Origin: Leuconostoc citreum
Lineage (GTDB): Bacteria > Bacillota > Bacilli > Lactobacillales > Lactobacillaceae
NCBI RefSeq assembly: GCF_004354555.1
Contig: NZ_PUFH01000002.1
Span: 124,001 to 188,000, forward strand
Length of the DNA: 64,000 nucleotides
Reading direction: 5' to 3'
In this document: piece by piece, positions 18,275 through 26,362 of the stretch
Position numbering within the stretch: position 1 is the first letter of the stretch
Layout: the number at the start of each line of letters is the position of its first letter
The notes under the pieces: model-generated
What the model was told of the DNA's origin: nothing
What the model saw: only the letters and a program-made list of their open reading frames with translations
Database searches by the model: none
Program-made: the position numbers and the translations under genes

Positions 18275-19372
18275 ATGGTAGCGCGTGAGTATAATGTAGC
18301 AATATTAGGGGCAACAGGGGCTGTTGGGACACGCTTAATTGCCCAGCTGGCAGAATCAAAGGTACCGGTTAAGCATTTGAAATTATTAGCTTCACCTCGG
18401 TCGGCTGGTAAGAAATTACTGTTCAAGGGCGAAGCATTAACCGTGGAAGCCACAACGCCAGAAAGTTTTAATGATGTTGATTTAGTTTTAGCTTCAGGTG
18501 GTGGTGCAGTATCACATCAATTTGCACCAGAAGCAGTTAAGCGTGGTGCAGTTGTGGTTGATAATTCAAGTTACTGGCGTATGCATGATGATGTGCCCTT
18601 AGTGGTGCCAGAAGTTAATGAGGCAGCACTGAACAATCATCACGGAATTATTGCTAATCCAAACTGTTCGACGACTCAAATGGTTGTTGCTTTGGAACCT
18701 ATTCGTCGTGCTTATGGCTTACGCCGTGTCATCGTATCAACCTATCAGGCGGCTTCTGGTGCCGGACAATCGGCTTTGGAAGAACTTAAAACACAAACAG
18801 ATGCCTATAATCGTGGTGAAGAGATGGTTGCAAACATTTTACCGGTTAAAGGTGCGGCAAAGCATTATCCATTAGCATATAATCTTTTGCCACAAATTGA
18901 TGTTTTTGAAGCAGATGGCTATACTCATGAAGAATGGAAGATGATTCATGAAACAAAAAAGATTATGTTTGGGGATAAGAATTCCAAAGCTGTCAAAGTG
19001 ACTGGAACAGCTGTACGTGTACCAGTGCCAATTGGTCACGGTGAGACGGTCTACTTTGAAACTGATGATCATGCTGGTGCAACAACTGAAGGTATTCAAA
19101 AGGCGATTAGTCAAGCTGCCGGCGTCGTGTTAGAAGATGACCCAAAATCGCAACTTTATCCACAACCAATTCATGCTGAAGGTAAGCGTGAAACCTTTGT
19201 TGGCCGTGTAAGGCCAGATTTAGAAAGTGATGATGCTTTTCATATGTGGGTTGTTTCAGATAATTTATTAAAAGGTGCTGCTTGGAATACAGTCCAAATT
19301 GCAGAACGATTAGTTGCTTTGGACCTAGTCCGTGTGCCTAAAAATGCAATAAACAGATTTGAAACGCTTTAA
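18275..19372 (+). CDS. asd: Aspartate-semialdehyde dehydrogenase
   Basis: 365 residues. N-terminal NADP-binding ILGATGAVGTRL, active-site Cys in IIANPNCSTTQM, then QAASGAGQSALEEL and the C-terminal part with PVPIGHGETV. It reduces aspartyl phosphate to the semialdehyde, the branch point to lysine/DAP, threonine and methionine. GGGAGG stands 10 bases before the ATG. Shares the lysine riboswitch with alr, in keeping with its role in lysine supply. Confidence 0.94.
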   Translation: MVAREYNVAILGATGAVGTRLIAQLAESKVPVKHLKLLASPRSAGKKLLFKGEALTVEATTPESFNDVDLVLASGGGAVSHQFAPEAVKRGAVVVDNSSYWRMHDDVPLVVPEVNEAALNNHHGIIANPNCSTTQMVVALEPIRRAYGLRRVIVSTYQAASGAGQSALEELKTQTDAYNRGEEMVANILPVKGAAKHYPLAYNLLPQIDVFEADGYTHEEWKMIHETKKIMFGDKNSKAVKVTGTAVRVPVPIGHGETVYFETDDHAGATTEGIQKAISQAAGVVLEDDPKSQLYPQPIHAEGKRETFVGRVRPDLESDDAFHMWVVSDNLLKGAAWNTVQIAERLVALDLVRVPKNAINRFETL

Positions 19373-19374
19373 AA

Positions 19375-19392
19375 TGATACAATAGCCCTATG
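19375..19392 (+). promoter_or_regulatory. Extended -10 promoter at a leaderless start
   Basis: TGA-TACAAT (19375-19383) is followed by six bases and then the ATG (19390). The expected transcription start coincides with the A of the ATG; no Shine-Dalgarno exists. Confidence 0.55.
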
Positions 19393-20334
19393 GAAGCCAT
19401 CGTTTATTTTATTTTTATCGTATTATTAATTGGTGGATTATACTACCAAATTAGAGAAAACCCCGCAACGATGACAGTCGGCACGTACGGGGTTTTTATT
19501 GTTCTGTTCTTAAGTCTAGGCGTTTTGTACTTCGGTCAATTCGATCGTTTGGTGTGGTATCGATTTGGTAGTTGTGTAGGGGCCCTTGCGGTTATTTTTG
19601 GTCTTTTATTATTATTCAGCATGAGTTGGTATAGTTGGAAAAAATCGCGTGACTATCTGACTTTTATGGCTGCTAGTATTTATACGGTAGCGCTCATCGT
19701 CACGAGTTATTGGCAGGTCATGAGATGGACGTTAGCCTGGTTATTATTTTATTTTGTTTGGCAATTTATGCGTTTTTTGATCAGTAGTTTAGTCTACAGT
19801 GTTGTGACAAAAGCACCAAAGCAAGGGCCGATAGTTGTTTTAGGTGGCGGTTTGGTTGACGGTTATAAGATTGGAAAGATTGTTGATGCAAGAATTCGTG
19901 CGGCGGTAACTGATGCAAAATTGATGTCGATATATCCAATAATAATTTTTTCCGGCGGACAGGGTGAAGATGAGTTGGTGAGCGAAGCAAAAGCGATGCG
20001 CGATTGGGCTGTTTTAACCTACCAAGTACCTATCTCAAAAACACGTTTAGAAGATAAGTCACGTAACACATATCAAAATATCAAATACAGTAATCAGCTA
20101 TTGAAAAATCAAGCGTTCACCTTTTATACCAGTGATTATCACGTTTTCCGGGCAGTATTGCTTGCGCAAAAACAAAATGTACAAGCACAAGGTCGCGGTG
20201 GTGATGTGGTATGGCGTTACCGAATGACAGCATTTCTACGAGAATTTGCAGGGGTAATGAGCCTTAACAAGTGGCGTCACCTTTGTTTGGCTAGCGCATG
20301 GATTTTGATAGCTTGGCTCATTAATTATTTATGA
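19390..20334 (+). CDS. YdcF/SanA-like DUF218 membrane protein
   Basis: 314 residues. Hydrophobic helices occupy about 1-135, followed by a DUF218 domain: IVVLGGGLVDGYKIGKIVDARI, IIIFSGGQGEDELVSEAKAM and TFYTSDYHVFRAVLLAQK. There is a final hydrophobic C-terminus. The family is linked to cell-envelope maintenance; biochemical function is not established. It starts 17 bases after asd with its own apparent promoter and no ribosome site. Confidence 0.8.
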   Translation: MEAIVYFIFIVLLIGGLYYQIRENPATMTVGTYGVFIVLFLSLGVLYFGQFDRLVWYRFGSCVGALAVIFGLLLLFSMSWYSWKKSRDYLTFMAASIYTVALIVTSYWQVMRWTLAWLLFYFVWQFMRFLISSLVYSVVTKAPKQGPIVVLGGGLVDGYKIGKIVDARIRAAVTDAKLMSIYPIIIFSGGQGEDELVSEAKAMRDWAVLTYQVPISKTRLEDKSRNTYQNIKYSNQLLKNQAFTFYTSDYHVFRAVLLAQKQNVQAQGRGGDVVWRYRMTAFLREFAGVMSLNKWRHLCLASAWILIAWLINYL

Positions 20335-20413
20335 TATTGGGGTGGGTCAGATTAACAAACGATTTTTGATGTTAAAAAACTCACATTGTAATGTCATGTT
20401 TTCTACCATACTC

Positions 20414-20443
20414 TTGGTCTAAATGCCTTAAAACGGGTATAAT
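20414..20443 (+). promoter_or_regulatory. Promoter of the amino-acid ABC operon
   Basis: TTGGTC (20414-20419), 18 bases, TATAAT (20438-20443). Confidence 0.6.
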
Positions 20444-20462
20444 GAGAGTTAGAGCAAGAATA

Positions 20463-20545
20463 GGATAGATATGCTGTAAAACTGGTCGTAGCGTTTTGGT
20501 GTGCTATCTTTTTGTTGTTAAACCGTGTGCTGCTAATGGCGCACC
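20463..20545 (+). promoter_or_regulatory. Structured leader with possible attenuator before the ABC operon
   Basis: GATAG (20464-20468) can pair with CTATC (20504-20508), which is followed by TTTTT, with extra pairing inside; this resembles an imperfect terminator. A second small hairpin (GTGTGC/GCGCAC) lies just before the ribosome site. I do not recognise a known riboswitch. Confidence 0.35.
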
Positions 20546-20569
20546 GACGAGAATAAGGAGAATCTACTC

Positions 20570-21307
20570 ATGTCAATGATTGAATTCAAGAATGTCGAAA
20601 AGTACTACGGTAATTTTCACGCATTAAAAAACATCAATTTAAAAATTGATGAAGGTGAGACGGTTGTTTTAATTGGACCATCTGGATCTGGAAAATCAAC
20701 ACTGATTCGCACGGTGAATGGCTTAGAAGAAATTCAAGAAGGGCAATTACTGGTTAATGGTTTTGACTTACACGATCCCAAGACTGATATGAATCGTATC
20801 CGTAAAAATGTTGGCATGGTTTTTCAGCATTTTAATTTATACAATAATAAATCAACGATTGAGAATGTCATGTTAGCACCACGTTTGGTCTTGAAGCGTG
20901 ATGAGGCTGAAAATAAGCGTGAAGCAATGGCGCTACTTGAAAAAGTTGGTTTAGCAGATAAAGCTGCCAATATGCCTTCTGAACTATCTGGTGGTCAAAA
21001 GCAACGTGCAGCAATTGCACGCTCACTAGCTATGAAGCCTAAAGCGTTATTGTTTGATGAACCAACGTCAGCGTTGGATCCTGAAATGATAGGTGATGTT
21101 TTAGACGTCATGCGAGATATTGCTAAAGACTCTTCGATGACAATGCTTGTCGTGACTCACGAAATGAGCTTTGCTAAGGCAGTTGCCGACCGTGTTATCT
21201 TCATGGCAGATGGGGAAATTTTGGAGGATAGTTCAACTAAAGAATTCTTTGAAAATCCTAAGGAAGAACGTGCAAAGCAATTCTTGAGTCAAGTTGCTGA
21301 TCATTAA
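20570..21307 (+). CDS. glnQ: Polar amino acid ABC transporter ATPase (GlnQ-like)
   Basis: 245-residue ABC ATPase: Walker A GPSGSGKST (~38), Q-loop FQHFNLYNN, signature LSGGQKQR, Walker B ALLFDEPTSALD, H-loop VTHEM. The sequence belongs to the glutamine/glutamate/aspartate (PAAT) class. AAGGAG is 9 bases before the ATG. Two permeases and a binding protein follow, forming the whole importer. Confidence 0.92.
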   Translation: MSMIEFKNVEKYYGNFHALKNINLKIDEGETVVLIGPSGSGKSTLIRTVNGLEEIQEGQLLVNGFDLHDPKTDMNRIRKNVGMVFQHFNLYNNKSTIENVMLAPRLVLKRDEAENKREAMALLEKVGLADKAANMPSELSGGQKQRAAIARSLAMKPKALLFDEPTSALDPEMIGDVLDVMRDIAKDSSMTMLVVTHEMSFAKAVADRVIFMADGEILEDSSTKEFFENPKEERAKQFLSQVADH

Positions 21308-21313
21308 AAGTAG

Positions 21314-21357
21314 AGGAGGGGACGTTTAGTGTTCATCTAAACGTGTAACTTATTATG
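21314..21357 (+). promoter_or_regulatory. Displaced Shine-Dalgarno and hairpin before the binding protein gene
   Basis: AGGAGG (21314-21319) is 35 bases from the ATG at 21355. A perfect 8-bp hairpin with a 7-base loop (21322-21329 and 21337-21344) starts 2 bases after it and ends 10 bases before the ATG. Folded spacing would be 12. This is the cleanest of the five such cases in the window. Confidence 0.65.
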
Positions 21358-22221
21358 GAAAAAGCTAAAAAAAGACAATTTGGTATTATCGCAACAATTG
21401 TTTTAGCTGCCGTTATTGTCCTCGGTTTAATGTGGGCAACAGCCACAGCTAAGCAAAACGAAGCGCATCAAGATACGTTAGCTCGTGTTGAAAAACTTGG
21501 TCGTATTGTATGGGGTGTTAAAGCTGATACAAAGTTATTTGGTCTAATGAACACCAAGACAGGCAAACCAGAAGGCTTTGATATTGATATTGCGAAAGCA
21601 TTAACAGTACAAATATCTAAGCAAACCGGCGTGCCAATGTCTGCAGAATTCGTACCGGTGTCTGCCTCGTCGAAAATGCAATTGATTAAGAACACCAATA
21701 TTGATGGTTCTGTGTCAACAATGACAATTACACCTGAGCGTGAGAAAATCATTGATTTTACGAACCAATATTTCGATGCGGGACAATCAATTCTGGTTAA
21801 AAAAGATTCTGGCATCAATTCTGTTAAGGATATGAATGATAGCAAATATACAATCATTGTCGTGGTCGGCACAACAGCCGCAACAGAAATTGCCAAGTTT
21901 GCGCCAAAAGCTAAGGTGTTAGCTGTTCAGGATTATGCGACTGGCATGCAGGCGCTCAAGAGTGGACAAGGACAAGCGATGTCAACAGATAATGCGATTT
22001 TATACGGGTTCGCAACAGAAAACCCTGACTACCATATAGCTGGTGGCACATTCACGCATGGACCTTATGGTATTGCTTTTGATAACAATCAAAAGCCGAT
22101 GATTCGCGAAGCAAACAAGGCATTAGCCAAAATTAAGGAAAATGGTGTCTATAATCAACTCGTTAAAAAATGGTTCAGTGATGTGCCAGGGCTTGATTGG
22201 CACAGTTTGGAGGCGAAGTAA
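21355..22221 (+). CDS. Amino acid ABC transporter substrate-binding protein
   Basis: 288 residues: an N-terminal hydrophobic segment (about 9-30) and an SBP family 3 domain. Features include IVWGVKADTKLFGLMN, PEGFDIDIAKAL, TMTITPEREKIIDFTNQYFDAGQSILV and GPYGIAFD. There is no lipobox cysteine, so it is anchored by an uncleaved N-terminal helix or cleaved and released. Glutamine/glutamate-type ligand inferred. The last base of its stop is the first base of the next ATG. No Shine-Dalgarno next to its own ATG. Confidence 0.88.
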   Translation: MEKAKKRQFGIIATIVLAAVIVLGLMWATATAKQNEAHQDTLARVEKLGRIVWGVKADTKLFGLMNTKTGKPEGFDIDIAKALTVQISKQTGVPMSAEFVPVSASSKMQLIKNTNIDGSVSTMTITPEREKIIDFTNQYFDAGQSILVKKDSGINSVKDMNDSKYTIIVVVGTTAATEIAKFAPKAKVLAVQDYATGMQALKSGQGQAMSTDNAILYGFATENPDYHIAGGTFTHGPYGIAFDNNQKPMIREANKALAKIKENGVYNQLVKKWFSDVPGLDWHSLEAK

Positions 22222-22862
22222 TGGCATTATTACAAAATAATTTTCCAACATTTATGCAAGGGTTCGGATACACATTACTATCTAGCTTAATTGCCTTGGT
22301 CGGATCTATGATTTTAGGCACAGCTTTTGCCATTATGCAAATTGTGCCTAAAAAGTGGGTGCGCAAGGTAGGGAATGTCTATGTGCAAGTATTTCGTAAT
22401 ATTCCGTTGTTGATTATTACATTTTTCTTCTTTCTTGTCGTATCAAAATACGTTAAAATGAGCGGCTTTATGTCGGGAACAATTGCATTGATGCTTTATA
22501 CATCTGCGTTCATTGCCGAGACAGTTCGTGCAGGCATTTTATCAATTGACGGTGGGCAAATGGAAGGCGCCCGTGCAAATGGTTTGTCTTTTGCGCAAGC
22601 TATGCAGTACATTATTTTGCCACAAGCGTTCCGAGTGGCTTTACCATCACTAGGCAACCAATTTATTAATTTAGTCAAAAATTCATCGATACTAGCTTTC
22701 GTAGGTGGTCTGGATTTAATGTATCAAGGTAATATGATTGCCGCTAATACATTTGAAACTTTTAGTACTTATATCATTGTTGGTATTTTATACTTAATTA
22801 TTACACTACCACTAAGCTATTACATGCAACATCTTGAGCGTAAGCTCAAGCACGCGGCGTAA
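22221..22862 (+). CDS. Amino acid ABC transporter permease
   Basis: 213 residues with about five membrane helices and the EAA loop (EGARANGLSFAQAMQYIILPQAFRVALPSLGNQFINLVKNSS) that docks the ATPase. His/Glu/Gln/Arg permease family. GGAGG 7 bases upstream of ATG 22221. Confidence 0.9.
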   Translation: MALLQNNFPTFMQGFGYTLLSSLIALVGSMILGTAFAIMQIVPKKWVRKVGNVYVQVFRNIPLLIITFFFFLVVSKYVKMSGFMSGTIALMLYTSAFIAETVRAGILSIDGGQMEGARANGLSFAQAMQYIILPQAFRVALPSLGNQFINLVKNSSILAFVGGLDLMYQGNMIAANTFETFSTYIIVGILYLIITLPLSYYMQHLERKLKHAA

Positions 22863-22871
22863 GGAGGAATT

Positions 22872-23531
22872 ATGGTTACATTAGGAATTTTTAGCGCCTT
22901 CACACCACAGAATGTCATGTACTTGTTAGGTGGACTTGGAATTACTGTTGGTGTGTCGATTATATCTGTTATTTTAAGTTTAATTTTCGGGTCTGTTGTT
23001 GGTATCATCCAATTTGAGCGATTGCCTTATTTCTCTAAATTCGTTGGGACGATTAACAATGTTATTCGAAACTTGCCGTTGCTACTAATTATTTTCTTTG
23101 TCTACTTTGCTTTACCAAAAATAGGTATTCACTTACCAATCTTTTGGGCAACTGTTGTGGCTATGAGTACTTTTGAATCTGCCATGTTAGCTGAAATTGT
23201 TCGTGGTGGACTAGAGTCAATTGATATTGGCCAGTTTGAAGGTGCCCGTGCTAACGGATTAAGTAATATGCAAACAATGATTTATATTATTCTGCCACAA
23301 GCCTACAAAAAGATGATTCCACCAATCATTTCACAACTCATTTCACTGGTGAAAGATACAAGTTTGGCAATGGGAATCGTGCTGGCTGAGATGACATATC
23401 GTAGTCAAATTATCTATGCACAAAATTCAACCTACATTATTCCTGTATTAGTGGCAATCACGCTAGTCTACTTTGTCTTGAATTATGGTTTGTCGCTAAT
23501 TGCCAGATGGGCTGATCATAAGTTAGCATAA
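22872..23531 (+). CDS. Amino acid ABC transporter permease (second)
   Basis: 219 residues, the same family as the preceding permease, with EAA loop EGARANGLSNMQTMIYIILPQAYKKMIPPIISQLISLVKDTS. The two permeases probably form a heterodimer. AAGGAGG is upstream of the ATG; only nine bases separate it from the first permease. Confidence 0.9.
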   Translation: MVTLGIFSAFTPQNVMYLLGGLGITVGVSIISVILSLIFGSVVGIIQFERLPYFSKFVGTINNVIRNLPLLLIIFFVYFALPKIGIHLPIFWATVVAMSTFESAMLAEIVRGGLESIDIGQFEGARANGLSNMQTMIYIILPQAYKKMIPPIISQLISLVKDTSLAMGIVLAEMTYRSQIIYAQNSTYIIPVLVAITLVYFVLNYGLSLIARWADHKLA

Positions 23532-23536
23532 AGTGG

Positions 23537-23564
23537 TATTTAGTCCGTAATAATGGACTAAATA
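23537..23564 (+). terminator. Hairpin ending the amino-acid ABC operon
   Basis: Perfect 10-bp arms (23537-23546 and 23555-23564) with an 8-base loop, followed by an A/T-rich stretch without a clean T run. Confidence 0.55.
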
Positions 23565-23630
23565 TTATGTTAATAATCTAATAAAAACGTGTTAAATACT
23601 TATTATTTCAAAAAAATAACAAATAATTAG

Positions 23631-23659
23631 TTGTATATGAGAATTACACATGGTATACT
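23631..23659 (+). promoter_or_regulatory. Promoter of the opp operon
   Basis: TTGTAT (23631-23636), 17 bases, TATACT (23654-23659), with a TGG extension of the -10. Confidence 0.7.
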
Positions 23660-23718
23660 AATATCTGTTAATCAAGAAGCTTAAAATAACACAATTATAT
23701 CTCGGGAGGATATATGCT

Positions 23719-25353
23719 ATGGAAACATGGAAAAAGGTAGCCATTGGTGCAGCAGCAGTAGTCGTTGTCGGTGCCGGTACACGTGCTGCAGGCCTCTGGG
23801 GCGGTTCAGCAAATGGTGGCAAAAATTTGTCATTCCAATTGCCAACACCAATTCAGACATTGGATATTTCTAAGAATACTGACACTTATTCAGGTACAAT
23901 TATTGGTAACTCAGGTGCTAACTTGATGCGTGTTGATTCAAAAGGGAAGCCACAACTAGAATTGGCCAAATCTGTTAAAGCATCGAAAGATGGTATGACA
24001 TATACAGTTGTTTTGAAAGATGGATTGAAGTGGTCTGACGGTTCAAAGTTGACAGCTCAAGACATTGTCTATACGTGGCAGCGTATTGTTAATCCAAAGA
24101 CAGCTTCTCAATATGCCTATTTGGCTTCTGGTGTAAAGAATGCTGATCAAATTTCTGCCGGTAAAGCAGCTGTTAATACATTAGGTGTTACTGCAAAAGG
24201 TAATACAATCACGTTCCAATTAGAGCGACCATTACCACAATTTGAGTATTTGTTAACATTTACTAACTTCATGCCACAAAAAGAGAGTTATGTTGATAAG
24301 CAAGGCAAGAAGTATGCTACTAATTCTGATACAACACTCTATTCTGGCCCATATAAAGTACAAGGTTGGAATGGTACGAACAACACATTCAAAATGGTGA
24401 AAAATGATAATTATTGGGATGCCAAGAATGTTAAAACAAAAGAAATTGATGTTCAAGTCGTTCAAAAGCCTGATACTGCTGTGCAATTATATAAGCAGGG
24501 CAAAATTGACCGTGTTTCAATAGCAAATACACCGGAATTATATAAGGCAAATAAAAATAATAAAGATGCTGTAAAGGCGCCAGAGGCAACAACGGCATTC
24601 TTAGAATATAATCAAACAGGAAAAAACAAATTCCTGTCTAATGCTAAGATTCGTGAAGCCTTGAATCTGGCTACTAACCGAAAAGAATTAACAGATCAAG
24701 TGACATCTGGTATTTCTACACCGGCAAGTGGGCTAGTACCGGAAGACTTAGCTAAAACTTCTTCTGGTGGAGATTTAGCTAAATATGTTGCACCAGGTTA
24801 TACTTTCGACGCTAAGAAAGCAGCCGATTTGTTTAAAGAAGGTTTACAAGAGTTGGGCGAAAAGAGTGCTAGTTTGACAATTACTTCTGATGCTGACAGT
24901 CCAGCAGCAAAATCAACATTAGACTATCTTCAAGGTTCTTGGGAGAAAGCATTGCCAGGTTTGAAAATAAACGAAAAACTGGTACCATTCCAACAGCGTA
25001 TCAAAGATTCTCAAACACAAAATTTTGATGTTGTAGTAACGCTTTGGGGTGGTGATTATCCTGAAGGTTCAACTTACTATGATTTGTTCAAGGATGGTGC
25101 TTCATATAATAATGGCCAGTTCAAGAACGATACTTACACAAGTGCTGTAAAGAAGGCCGAAACAACTGATGTTCTTGACCAATCAGCACGTGATAAGGAC
25201 TACAAAGCCGCTGAAGCCGCTTTGTTTAAGGATAGCAACATTAACCCGCTGTATTTCCGCTCAGGATACTCATTGCAGAATCCTAAGGTTACAGGGATGG
25301 TTATTAATACGACTGGTTTGAATCAAGACTGGAAGTTGGCAGTGAAGAAGTAA
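23719..25353 (+). CDS. oppA: Oligopeptide ABC transporter substrate-binding protein
   Basis: 544-residue SBP family 5 protein: LSFQLPTPIQTLDISKN, LKDGLKWSDGSKLTAQDIVYTWQRIVNPKT, YSGPYKVQGW, KIREALNLATNRKEL. It binds peptides for the OppBCDF transporter. Oddly, the N-terminus (KKVAIGAAAVVVVGAGTRAAGLWGGS) has the hydrophobic core and small residues of a lipoprotein signal, but Arg and Gly occupy the places where Leu and the lipidated Cys are expected. So no lipobox is present. GGGAGG stands 9 bases before ATG 23719. Confidence 0.92.
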   Translation: METWKKVAIGAAAVVVVGAGTRAAGLWGGSANGGKNLSFQLPTPIQTLDISKNTDTYSGTIIGNSGANLMRVDSKGKPQLELAKSVKASKDGMTYTVVLKDGLKWSDGSKLTAQDIVYTWQRIVNPKTASQYAYLASGVKNADQISAGKAAVNTLGVTAKGNTITFQLERPLPQFEYLLTFTNFMPQKESYVDKQGKKYATNSDTTLYSGPYKVQGWNGTNNTFKMVKNDNYWDAKNVKTKEIDVQVVQKPDTAVQLYKQGKIDRVSIANTPELYKANKNNKDAVKAPEATTAFLEYNQTGKNKFLSNAKIREALNLATNRKELTDQVTSGISTPASGLVPEDLAKTSSGGDLAKYVAPGYTFDAKKAADLFKEGLQELGEKSASLTITSDADSPAAKSTLDYLQGSWEKALPGLKINEKLVPFQQRIKDSQTQNFDVVVTLWGGDYPEGSTYYDLFKDGASYNNGQFKNDTYTSAVKKAETTDVLDQSARDKDYKAAEAALFKDSNINPLYFRSGYSLQNPKVTGMVINTTGLNQDWKLAVKK

Positions 25354-25439
25354 ACACTGTTATAATTAATTATATTGAATGGATAAATAAGGATTGACGT
25401 CAGTTAATTCTTATTTTGTTAATTATAGGAAGTCATATT

Positions 25440-26354
25440 ATGTGGAAATACATTTTAAAAAGACTAGTGTTGATGATTTTCACACTGTTTTTAGTTATTA
25501 CAGCGACGTTCTTCTTAATGCAAATTATGCCAGGAACACCGTTTAACAACCCCAAATTGACACCCGAAGCATTGGCACAGTTGAAAACCACTTATGGGTT
25601 AGACTTACCACTTTGGCAACAATATTTGAATTATCTTGTTGGTGCAGCTCATGGTGATTTTGGCATTTCATTCCAATATCAAAACCAACCTGTTAGCATG
25701 CTAATTGGCCAGCGGTTACCTGTATCTGCTCAGTTAGGGGCACAAGCCTTGGTTGTAGGTGTTATTGTTGGTTTGTTTATGGGTGCTATTTCTGCTCGTA
25801 ATAAGAACAACAAAATTGATGGCGTATCTGGTATTTTATCAACGCTGGGGATTTCTGTACCAAGTTTTATTTTGGGTATTATTCTTGTGTATTTGTTTGG
25901 CTTTAAGTGGCCATTGTTCCCAGTTTCTGGCTGGGGTACATTCTCGCAGACAATATTACCAACATTAGCTTTAGCTGCCAGCCCAGCGGCAGTGACAACG
26001 AGATTTGTTCGTTCGGAAATGATTGAGTCGCTCGGTTCAGACTATGTACAATTAGCCAAGGCTAAAGGGCTAAGTGATAAAGAAATTGTTAATAAACACG
26101 CTTATCGCAACTCAATGATTCCTGTTTTGACTTTGATTGGACCGATGGCAGCGGCTTTGCTAACTGGTTCAACATTGATTGAACAAATTTTTTCCATCCC
26201 AGGTATTGGTCAGCAATTTGTGCTGTCAATTCCGTCAAAGGATTTTCCGGTAATTATGGGAACAACGATTGTCTATGCTGCAATGTTAATGGTAATGATT
26301 CTGATTACAGATATTTTAACAGCAATTGTTGATCCACGTGTTCGTTTGCAATAA
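25440..26354 (+). CDS. oppB: Oligopeptide ABC transporter permease OppB
   Basis: 304 residues with six helices; starts MWKYILKRLVLMIFTLFLVITATFFLMQIMPGTPF, as in OppB/DppB. The EAA loop is ESLGSDYVQLAKAKGLSDKEIVNKHAYRNSMIPVLT. The ATG at 25440 is 7 bases from AGGAAG; an in-frame start at 25416 is less likely. Confidence 0.92.
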   Translation: MWKYILKRLVLMIFTLFLVITATFFLMQIMPGTPFNNPKLTPEALAQLKTTYGLDLPLWQQYLNYLVGAAHGDFGISFQYQNQPVSMLIGQRLPVSAQLGAQALVVGVIVGLFMGAISARNKNNKIDGVSGILSTLGISVPSFILGIILVYLFGFKWPLFPVSGWGTFSQTILPTLALAASPAAVTTRFVRSEMIESLGSDYVQLAKAKGLSDKEIVNKHAYRNSMIPVLTLIGPMAAALLTGSTLIEQIFSIPGIGQQFVLSIPSKDFPVIMGTTIVYAAMLMVMILITDILTAIVDPRVRLQ

Positions 26355-26362
26355 GGAGGCTT

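Noticed and set aside
19358-19374. Catabolite-response (cre) element near TTGAAACGCTTTAA
   Set aside because: It lacks the final CA of the consensus and lies in the asd coding end; too weak.
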